Positions 5,010-11,056 of a DNA stretch of 11,056 bases are shown here, one piece after another. The stretch's first letter is position 1; each line of letters starts with the position of its first letter. Both the position numbers and the translations under genes were made by a program. The stretch lies in the NCBI GenBank assembly GCA_016934355.1, contig JAFGTA010000013.1:1-11056 (forward strand). Reading direction: 5' to 3'. The notes below the pieces were generated by a model that ran no database searches, was not told the origin of the DNA, and saw only the letters and a list, made by a program, of their open reading frames with translations. The stretch is from Candidatus Bathyarchaeota archaeon. GTDB lineage: Archaea > Thermoproteota > Bathyarchaeia > TCS64.

Positions 5010-6269
5010 ATGCCTAAAGACAAGGTCGTTCTAGCCTACTCGGGTGGACTGGACACGTCCATGATGGTAAAGTGGCTCCAGATGGAGTACAAGATGGATG
5101 TCATCACCTGCAACCTCGACGTAGGACAGGGCAAGGAGCGGAAAGGCATCGAGGACAAGGCCTGGAAGCTCGGTGCAATCAACCACTACACGTTCGACGC
5201 CAAGGAGGAGTTCGCCAACGGGTACATATTCCCCGCGATAAAGGCGAACGCCCTCTACATGGGAACATACCCGGTTAGCAGCAGCCTCAGCAGGCCCCTC
5301 ATCGCCAGCAAGCTGGTGGAGGTAGCCGAGATGGAGGACGCTCACGCGGTAGCCCACGGCTGCACCGGTAAGGGTAACGATCAGGTTAGGTTCGACCTAA
5401 CAATCAAGGCGCTTAACCCCAAGCTCAAGATCATCGCTCCCGTGAGGGAGTGGAAGTTCGACAGGAAGAGCCAGATAGAGTGGGCCAAGGACCACGACGT
5501 CCCTGTGCCCGTCACGGCCGACAGTCCGTACAGCATAGACGAGAACCTGTGGGGCCGCAGCATCGAGGGCGGGATGCTGGAGCACCCCGACAAGATGGTG
5601 CCCGGCGACATCTGGGACTGGACGGTGGACGTTGAGAACGCCCCGAACGAGCCCGACTACGTAAAGATCGGGTTCCATAAGGGCGTCCCGACGACCCTCG
5701 AAGGCGTTGATTACAGGCCCCACGAGCTCATCCAGAAGCTCAAGCTGCTGGGCGGCAAGCACGGCATAGGCAGGATCGAGCACATGGAGGACCGCATCGT
5801 CGGCCTCAAGACACGTGAGACCTACGAGGTCCCGGCAGCCGAGATACTGCTGAACGCTCATCAGGACCTTGAGAAGATGGTGCTGACGAGGCACCAGAAG
5901 GCATTCAAGTTCCAGGTGGACCAGATGTGGGCTACGGTGGTGTATCAGGGCCTCTGGGTTGACCCGTTCAAGCAGAACCTTGACGCCTTCATCGACAGCA
6001 CACAGGAGAACGTAACCGGCATGGTGACGATGAAGCTGTTCAAGGGGTCAGCCAAGCCCGTGAGCAGGGAGAGCCCGTTCAGCCTCTACGACTACAACCT
6101 GGCGAGCTTCGACATAAACACCCACTACGACCAGGGCGACGCCATCGGCTTCATCAACCTCTGGGGGCTGCCCAGCGTCTCCGCGTGGAACCTGAAGAGG
6201 ACCGTGGCGGAGGAGGGCATCAAGGAGATGGGGAAGAAGGTCGTCCCCGTCCCCACCGGCGACTCCTAG
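5010..6269 (+). CDS. argG: Argininosuccinate synthase
   Basis: ArgG joins citrulline and aspartate with ATP to make argininosuccinate, the second-last step of arginine synthesis. The 419 residues open with MPKDKVVLAYSGGLDTS, containing the SGGLDTS nucleotide-binding P-loop. They continue with NLDVGQGKE, then SSSLSRPLIASKLVEVA and AHGCTGKGNDQVRFD, all family hallmarks. Later segments such as YSIDENLWGRSIEGG and GRIEHMEDRIVGLKTRE are also typical, and the length is normal (about 400). The start at 5010 follows AAGGAG by 10 bases; the frame's earlier TTG at 4980 is rejected. No other arginine gene, such as argH, is adjacent. The divergent ACT-domain gene shares its promoter region and might respond to an amino acid. 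T-rich sequence at 6275-6279 and 6289-6296 follows the stop. Confidence 0.98.
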   Translation: MPKDKVVLAYSGGLDTSMMVKWLQMEYKMDVITCNLDVGQGKERKGIEDKAWKLGAINHYTFDAKEEFANGYIFPAIKANALYMGTYPVSSSLSRPLIASKLVEVAEMEDAHAVAHGCTGKGNDQVRFDLTIKALNPKLKIIAPVREWKFDRKSQIEWAKDHDVPVPVTADSPYSIDENLWGRSIEGGMLEHPDKMVPGDIWDWTVDVENAPNEPDYVKIGFHKGVPTTLEGVDYRPHELIQKLKLLGGKHGIGRIEHMEDRIVGLKTRETYEVPAAEILLNAHQDLEKMVLTRHQKAFKFQVDQMWATVVYQGLWVDPFKQNLDAFIDSTQENVTGMVTMKLFKGSAKPVSRESPFSLYDYNLASFDINTHYDQGDAIGFINLWGLPSVSAWNLKRTVAEEGIKEMGKKVVPVPTGDS

Positions 6270-6288
6270 CCCAGTTTTTCTCGGTTGT

Positions 6289-6296
6289 ATTTTTAT
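6289..6296 (+). promoter_or_regulatory. TATA-like box for the winged-helix/hjc pair
   Basis: TATTTTTAT directly after the argG T-tract. It predicts a start near 6318 and a leader of about 20 bases before TTG 6340. The same T-rich stretch (6275-6296) may end argG transcription. Confidence 0.4.
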
Positions 6297-6328
6297 TTCA
6301 TTACAGTTATCCTTCTAGCAGGTAGCCC

Positions 6329-6333
6329 GAGGT
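6329..6333 (+). promoter_or_regulatory. Shine-Dalgarno sequence for the winged-helix gene
   Basis: GAGGT, 6 bases before TTG 6340; it decides this non-ATG start. Confidence 0.5.
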
Positions 6334-6339
6334 CATACT

Positions 6340-6666
6340 TTGTCCCGTGAAGAGTCACTCATAGAGATACTTGAGAGGGCGCTGCCGCTGCCCCCTAAGA
6401 TCATCGTGGGGTACAACAAGCTGGAGCGCGACTTCACCAGCGGAGACGTGGCGAAGGTGTGCGACGTCAGCAGGAGCACCGCCAAGTTCTACGTCAACAA
6501 GATGGTGAACCTGCGGCTGATAACCAAGGTGCCCCACAAGCGGATGTACCAGAAGTACGCCAACGCCAACAAGTTCAGCGACTGGATGAAGGACCTCATG
6601 AGGTTCGCCCTGGAGCCTCTGGAGACCGGCTCCCTGCAGCTGCCCGAGGAGCCCGAAGAGGAATGA
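6340..6666 (+). CDS. Winged-helix DNA-binding protein upstream of hjc
   Basis: The 108-residue protein has a predicted winged-helix core at about residues 30-70. A helix-turn-helix (FTSGDVAKVCDVSRSTAKFY) is followed by a recognition-type helix and wing (VNKMVNLRLITKVPHKRMYQK). A C-terminal helix (FSDWMKDLMRF) and an acidic tail (PEEPEEE) complete it. It is probably a small transcription regulator or a DNA-processing accessory; there is no enzyme motif. The start is TTG, supported by GAGGT 6 bases before. Its stop overlaps the ATG of hjc in the sequence ATGA, so the two are translationally coupled. A regulator in the same unit as a resolvase may regulate it or act with it on DNA. I do not know a named family. 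Confidence 0.8.
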   Translation: MSREESLIEILERALPLPPKIIVGYNKLERDFTSGDVAKVCDVSRSTAKFYVNKMVNLRLITKVPHKRMYQKYANANKFSDWMKDLMRFALEPLETGSLQLPEEPEEE

Positions 6667-7142
6667 GCCTCCGCGACATCGCCGCCCCCAAGAAGAAGCC
6701 CAGATCGCGGTACACGCGGCAACTCACCGCGAAAGAGGTGCGCGCCATGAAGAAGCGAGGCTACGACGCGGAGCGGGAGCTGGTGCACATGCTGAGGGAC
6801 GTGGGCTACGACGCCATTCGGGTCCCAGTGAGCGCGCCAAGCAAGGAGCCTCTACCCGACGTGTTCGCCGTCAAGGACGACTCGATCCTCGCGGTGGAGG
6901 TGAAGGCGCAGGTCAGGTACGCCTACTACAAGCGTGACCAGGTGTCCAAGCTGTTAGAGTTCCTACACATGCACAGGATATACCCGAGGCGATACGCTGT
7001 GCTGGCGGCGAAGTTCAAGTACAAGGGCTGGTGGTTCGACGTCGCCGAGAAGCTGGACGACTACATGCTGAAGATAGACAAGGGGCTCACGTGGAATGAG
7101 CTGTTGGCTAAAATCTCGTCTAAGCCCGTGCCTATTGTTTAA
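6663..7142 (+). CDS. hjc: Holliday junction resolvase Hjc
   Basis: Hjc cuts four-way DNA junctions left by recombination or stalled forks. The 159 residues contain the catalytic set of the archaeal resolvase nuclease fold: Glu37 in RGYDAEREL, Asp66 in LPDVFAV, and Glu79 and Lys81 in AVEVKA. These align with Glu9, Asp33, Glu46 and Lys48 as I recall them from Pyrococcus Hjc. The KRDQVSKLLEF helix and the YKGWWFDVAEKL C-terminal segment also match. The protein has about 30 extra N-terminal residues, very basic (KKKPRSRYTRQLTAKE), and about 10 extra residues between Glu37 and Lys81 (including SAPSKEP). The start is ATG 6663, overlapping the winged-helix stop by 4 bases. RadA lies 3 kb away on the other strand; there is no evidence that they are co-transcribed. 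Confidence 0.9.
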   Translation: MSLRDIAAPKKKPRSRYTRQLTAKEVRAMKKRGYDAERELVHMLRDVGYDAIRVPVSAPSKEPLPDVFAVKDDSILAVEVKAQVRYAYYKRDQVSKLLEFLHMHRIYPRRYAVLAAKFKYKGWWFDVAEKLDDYMLKIDKGLTWNELLAKISSKPVPIV

Positions 7143-7145
7143 ATA
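7138..7145 (+). promoter_or_regulatory. TATA box for the Lon-type protease
   Basis: TTTAAATA, overlapping the hjc stop codon. It predicts initiation near 7168, about 21 bases before ATG 7189. The sequence AGTGAT just before that ATG is a weak Shine-Dalgarno match. Confidence 0.5.
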
Positions 7146-7188
7146 AGCTCTCGACCAATCAATCAACAGAATATTCTAAGTGATAGCC

Positions 7189-9573
7189 ATGGTGAAAGAG
7201 CTAGATTACACTCAAACGAGGAGGAAGTGCCCGCCTGACTTTATAGCATGCGAGAGCACTAGCGACCTTGAGCCCCTCATCGAGATCATCGGTCAGGACA
7301 GGGCTGTGAAGGCGCTTCGCTTCGGGCTGGACATCGATGAGGAGGGCTTCAACATCTACGTCGCCGGGATGCCGGGGACCGGGAAGAAAACAGCCATCGT
7401 GACGTTCCTTGAGCAGAGAGCCAAGGACATGCCAGTGCCCCCTGATTGGTGCTACGTCTGGAACTTCGACGACGACGAGAAGCCGAACGCCATGAGCCTC
7501 CCCCCTGGGAAGGGCTCCGAGTTCAGGGACGACATGGCGAAGTTCGTCGACAACATGAGGAAGGCGCTAATGTCAGCGTTCGAGAGCGAGGACTACGCCA
7601 CGCGCCGAGAGGAGACGGTCAAACAGTACGAGGATAAGAAGGCTGAGCTGATGAAGCAGCTCAACCAGAAGTCTATGGAGGCGGGGTTCGTGCTGCAGAG
7701 GAGCCAGATTGGGATGCTCATCGTGCCCGTAATAAATGGGCAGCTCATCAACGAGCAGCAGTTCAGCCTTCTGCCTCAGAACGTCAAGGACGAGATACAG
7801 GAGAGGAGGAAGCGACTTCAGGACGATCTGAGGAGCGCGTTCCGGCAGTTCAGGGACGTCGACAGGGATGCGGAGACCGCGGTGGAGTCCTTCAACAAGG
7901 AGGTCGCCACCTACGCGATGGAACACCTGTTGCAGACGCTCAAGGAGAAGTACGGCGGCATCGAGGAGTGCGACGCGTACATGAACGCAGTGAGGGATGA
8001 CATACTCGCCAACCTCGACGCGATCATCGGGTCACAGAAGCAGCCTGAGTCGCCGTTCCCGTTCCTCCAGAGCCAGACTCCTGACCCCGTGGAGAGGTAC
8101 AAGGTAAACCTCATCGTGGACAACAGCAAGCTGGAGGGGGCCCCTGTGATAATGGAGATGAACCCCAGCCATAACCGCCTCTTCGGCGCGACGGAGAAGG
8201 AGGCGAGGTTCGGCGCCCTCGTGACAAACTATACGATGATACGGTCGGGCAGCGCCCACGAGGCAAACGGCGGGTTCCTCGTCATCCCAGTGGAGGAGCT
8301 GGCCCGCAACCCTGGCAGCTACGAGTCGCTGAAGAGGACAATCGTGAACAAGAAGCTGGAGATAGAGGAGCTGGCGGAGAAGATGGGGTTCGTAACCACG
8401 AGGAGCCTGCGCCCAGAGCCCATACCCTTCGACGCCAAGGTCGTACTCGTCGGAGACTCCCAGATATATTACATGCTTTACCAGCTGGACCCCGAGTTCA
8501 AGAAGATATTCAAGGTGAAAGCCGAGTTCGACACGACCATGGAAAGAGAGCCCGAGAACATCCAGCAGTACGCCAAGTTCATGTGCACCCTCGTAAACAA
8601 GGAGGGGCTCAGGCACCTAGACTCGTCAGGCATCTCAGCTGTAATCGAGTTCAGCAGCAGGCTGGCCTCCGACCAGAAGAAGCTCAGCACCCAGTTTGCC
8701 GAGGTAAGCGACATCATCCGTGAGGCCAACTTCTACGCTAAGGAGGCAGGCAGCGAAGTGATAACGGAGCTGCATGTCAAACAGGCCATCGAGGCAAAGG
8801 TGTACCGGAGCAACCTCATCGAGGAGAAGCTTGAGGAGATGATCGAGCGAGGCACCATCCTCGTGGACACGGGCGGCGAGAAGGTTGGGCAGGTGAACGG
8901 CCTCGCCGTCATGGGCATCGGCGACTACATGTTCGGTAAGCCCAGCAGGATCACAGCCAGCGTCGGAGTCGGCAAGGAAGGCATCCTCGACATCGAGAGG
9001 CAGGCCGAGATGGGTGGACCCACCCACACCAAGGGCGTCCACATACTCACCGGGTTCCTGACAAACAGGTACGCCAAGAGTTACCCCCTCAGCGTCACGG
9101 CGCGGCTCACATTCGAGCAGAACTACAGCGGCGTAGACGGAGACAGCGCAAGCAGCACCGAGACCTACACGTTGCTCTCTGCGCTTTCAGGTGTCCCCAT
9201 AAAGCAGTGCTTCGCCGTCACAGGCAGTGTAAACCAGAAGGGCGAGGTTCAGGCCATCGGGGGCGTCAACCACAAGATCGAGGGCTTCTACGATCTCTGT
9301 AAGTTCAGGGGTCTGGACGGCAGCCACGGCGTCGTCATACCGGAGAGCAACGTCAAGAACCTGATGCTCAGGGAGGACGTGGTGGAAGCGATAAAGGACG
9401 GCAAGTTTCACATATACCCCGTGAATTCCATCGACGAGGGCATCGAGGTGCTCACAGGCGTCCCAGCGGGTGAGCTTCAGGGCGATGGCACATACATCGA
9501 GGGTACCATCAACTATCTGGTCCAGAAAAAGCTCGACGGAATGGCCCAGATAGCCAAGGAGTACCCCCGGTAG
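7189..9573 (+). CDS. Soluble Lon-type AAA+ protease (AAA_32/LonC-like)
   Basis: This 794-residue protein fuses an AAA ATPase to a Lon (S16) protease. Walker A is AGMPGTGKKT (59-68). A long charged, partly coiled-coil insertion follows (about 130-290), then the AAA core with GGFLVIPVEEL as a degenerate Walker B and VVLVGDSQ around sensor 1. The C-terminal protease domain holds the catalytic Ser653 (GDSASS) and Lys696 (VNHKIEGF), 43 residues apart as in other Lon proteases. I see no membrane segment, unlike the archaeal LonB type anchored in the membrane. The layout is that of the COG1067 group, which also occurs in bacteria. It probably degrades damaged or regulatory proteins in the cytoplasm. 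The frame opens at GTG 7180, but ATG 7189 fits the TATA spacing. The T-rich 9582-9587 may end the message. Confidence 0.93.
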   Translation: MVKELDYTQTRRKCPPDFIACESTSDLEPLIEIIGQDRAVKALRFGLDIDEEGFNIYVAGMPGTGKKTAIVTFLEQRAKDMPVPPDWCYVWNFDDDEKPNAMSLPPGKGSEFRDDMAKFVDNMRKALMSAFESEDYATRREETVKQYEDKKAELMKQLNQKSMEAGFVLQRSQIGMLIVPVINGQLINEQQFSLLPQNVKDEIQERRKRLQDDLRSAFRQFRDVDRDAETAVESFNKEVATYAMEHLLQTLKEKYGGIEECDAYMNAVRDDILANLDAIIGSQKQPESPFPFLQSQTPDPVERYKVNLIVDNSKLEGAPVIMEMNPSHNRLFGATEKEARFGALVTNYTMIRSGSAHEANGGFLVIPVEELARNPGSYESLKRTIVNKKLEIEELAEKMGFVTTRSLRPEPIPFDAKVVLVGDSQIYYMLYQLDPEFKKIFKVKAEFDTTMEREPENIQQYAKFMCTLVNKEGLRHLDSSGISAVIEFSSRLASDQKKLSTQFAEVSDIIREANFYAKEAGSEVITELHVKQAIEAKVYRSNLIEEKLEEMIERGTILVDTGGEKVGQVNGLAVMGIGDYMFGKPSRITASVGVGKEGILDIERQAEMGGPTHTKGVHILTGFLTNRYAKSYPLSVTARLTFEQNYSGVDGDSASSTETYTLLSALSGVPIKQCFAVTGSVNQKGEVQAIGGVNHKIEGFYDLCKFRGLDGSHGVVIPESNVKNLMLREDVVEAIKDGKFHIYPVNSIDEGIEVLTGVPAGELQGDGTYIEGTINYLVQKKLDGMAQIAKEYPR

Positions 9574-9580
9574 ACGCCAC

Positions 9581-9590
9581 ATTTTTTATC
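9581..9590 (+). promoter_or_regulatory. T-tract: Lon-gene terminator and TATA box of the thioredoxin reductase gene
   Basis: ATTTTTTATC. The T6 run, 8 bases past the Lon stop, can end transcription. TTTTTTAT is also a reasonable TATA box, with a start near 9613, just ahead of ATG 9621. Confidence 0.4.
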
Positions 9591-9620
9591 TACCCTCCGC
9601 TTTTCTTCAGGATCAGTGCA

Positions 9621-10532
9621 ATGACCGAGGAGACCTACGACGTCATCATAGTGGGCGGGGGCCCCGCAGGGCTCACCGCCGCCATCTACACCGCCAGACA
9701 TAACCTCAAGACTCTGATACTTGAGGGGGCGAAGCTAGGCGGCAAGGCACTGGAGGCCCACTGGATCGAGAACTACCCCGGCTTTCCCGAGGGGATCAGC
9801 GGGCCGGACCTTATGGGCAAGTTCGTGGAGCAGGTGGAGCACTTCAAGCCTGAGGTCAAGTCCGAGACCGTGATCGGTGTGAGCGACTTCGGCGGCCTCA
9901 AGATGGTGTCCACCAGGCAGGGCTTCCACCAGGCCAAGGCGGTCATCATAGCCACCGGTGTGAGCCGTAAGCAGCTGAGCGTCCCCGGCGAGAACGAGCT
10001 CAAGGGCAGGGGCGTCAGCTACTGCGCCGTCTGCGACGGGCCGTTCTTCAGGGACAAGGCGGTCGCCATCGTGGGCGGAGGCCACGAGGCGGTTCACGAC
10101 GCCATGGTGCTCTCGGAGACCGCCTCCAAGGTCTACGCGATACCGGGGAAGAGCGGGTACAGCGAGGAGTACGACGACATACAGATACTCGTGGATGACC
10201 CCGCGATAGACATCATTCAGGGGCGCGATGTCAAGGAGATATGCGGCAAGGACTTCGTGGACTGCCTGAGGCTGGACAACGGCAGGAAGATCGACGTAGA
10301 AGGCGTGTTCCTGATACTGGAGCACGTGGCCACCTCCAGCATCCTCAAGGAGGCGGGCATAGAGACCGACCGCGGTGGATGCATCATCGTAGACGAGAAC
10401 GGGGAGACCAACATCAAGGGCATCTACGCGGCTGGGGACTGCAGCTGCAAGGGGATGCAGATAGTCACCGCCACGGGGATGGGCGCCAAGGCCGCGCTGG
10501 CCGCGATGAAGTACGTCAAGACCCTGAAGTGA
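9621..10532 (+). CDS. trxB: Thioredoxin reductase-like flavoprotein
   Basis: The product belongs to the FAD-dependent thioredoxin reductase family, which passes reducing equivalents through flavin and a disulfide to a thioredoxin-type protein. It is 303 residues, close to the usual 310. FAD motif VGGGPAGL is at 11-18, ENYPGFPEGI at 50-59, IIATG at 109-113, the redox disulfide CAVCDG at 135-140, and C-terminal GIYAAGD at 267-273. In the pyridine-nucleotide domain GGGHEA (152-157) is present. But where NADPH enzymes have the arginine-rich HRRxxxR, this protein has AIPGKSG (173-179), so NADPH specificity is doubtful. Archaeal relatives without this motif include a deazaflavin (F420)-dependent enzyme. 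A thioredoxin-like gene follows after 7 bases, and a TATA box at 9581-9590 starts the pair. Confidence 0.93.
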   Translation: MTEETYDVIIVGGGPAGLTAAIYTARHNLKTLILEGAKLGGKALEAHWIENYPGFPEGISGPDLMGKFVEQVEHFKPEVKSETVIGVSDFGGLKMVSTRQGFHQAKAVIIATGVSRKQLSVPGENELKGRGVSYCAVCDGPFFRDKAVAIVGGGHEAVHDAMVLSETASKVYAIPGKSGYSEEYDDIQILVDDPAIDIIQGRDVKEICGKDFVDCLRLDNGRKIDVEGVFLILEHVATSSILKEAGIETDRGGCIIVDENGETNIKGIYAAGDCSCKGMQIVTATGMGAKAALAAMKYVKTLK

Positions 10533-10539
10533 GCGCGGC

Positions 10540-10794
10540 ATGGTCAAGGTAGAGCTCTTCTATTCCCCTGTCTGCCCCCACTGCCCCAGCGCGCGTAGGC
10601 TGGTCTCCGATGTGGCTGAGAGGTATCCCCACGTTGAGTTCATCGAGGTCAACACGTACACCGAGGAGGGCATCGAGCGGGGTATGAGTATGCAGGTGAT
10701 GGCGGTGCCCACCGTCGCGGTGGACGACGAGATAAGGCTAGTCGGGTGGCCTTTCGAGGAGAGGGACCTGACGACCCTCATCGACTCTCGATAG
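10540..10794 (+). CDS. Small thioredoxin/glutaredoxin-like protein (CPHC)
   Basis: The 84-residue protein is a minimal thioredoxin fold: strand VKVELFYSP, active site CPHC (12-15), then a helix, strand HVEFIEVN, and the cis-proline motif VPT (56-58). It resembles the short archaeal redox proteins that behave as thioredoxins despite a glutaredoxin-like length. The start ATG 10540 is 7 bases after the stop of the reductase gene, so the two form an operon and the protein is the likely disulfide substrate of that enzyme. No extra cysteines are present. The T6 run at 10800-10805 after the stop may end the message. Confidence 0.92.
   Translation: MVKVELFYSPVCPHCPSARRLVSDVAERYPHVEFIEVNTYTEEGIERGMSMQVMAVPTVAVDDEIRLVGWPFEERDLTTLIDSR

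Positions 10795-11056
<262 letters not shown>

Noticed and set aside
9735..10547. Long minus-strand open frame (270 codons)
   Set aside because: It is a mirror of the GC-rich thioredoxin reductase gene; composition and lack of any motif mark it as a shadow frame.

Overview
The window is archaeal chromosomal DNA. The markers are RadA recombinase, translation initiation factor aIF1, a PAC2-type proteasome assembly chaperone homologue, the Holliday junction resolvase Hjc, and TATA-type promoters about 26 bases ahead of inferred starts. Several genes appear leaderless. The base composition is fairly GC-rich, with heavy use of AGG/AGA arginine codons. The lineage cannot be fixed from this stretch. 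A TACK-type (for example Bathyarchaeia-like) or a euryarchaeal source are both possible. I see no mobile element, CRISPR array, tRNA or rRNA; this is a housekeeping region with compact operons.

Left part (1-1201): a CBS-domain gene runs off the left edge on the minus strand. Behind it is a minus-strand gene for a small Myb/SANT-like plus zinc-ribbon protein. Upstream of that is about 445 bases without a convincing protein gene. It contains what looks like a roughly 190-nt structured RNA on the minus strand (975 to 785). A 10-bp terminal helix closes it, it is full of local hairpins, and a TATA box sits 26 bases before its first paired base. It is either a stand-alone noncoding RNA or a structured leader of the zinc-ribbon gene. 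I could not match it to SRP RNA, RNase P RNA or a riboswitch class that I know.

Middle (1202-4931): a plus-strand PAC2 protein and a three-helix membrane protein converge on a minus-strand block. In transcription order the block is an ACT-domain protein, aIF1, a small zinc-ribbon protein, RadA, and a small hypothetical protein overlapping the radA end. The ACT-domain gene is divergent from argG, and one TATA box lies at the right distance for both.

Right part (5010-11056), all plus strand: argG (argininosuccinate synthase); a winged-helix protein overlapping hjc by 4 bases; a large soluble Lon-type AAA protease with an intact Ser/Lys dyad; a thioredoxin reductase-like flavoprotein with the redox CxxC but without the usual NADPH 2'-phosphate motif; a small CPHC thioredoxin/glutaredoxin that is probably its partner; and the start of enolase.

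The observations most worth following are the unidentified structured RNA, the shared argG/ACT promoter, and the cofactor question for the thioredoxin reductase.
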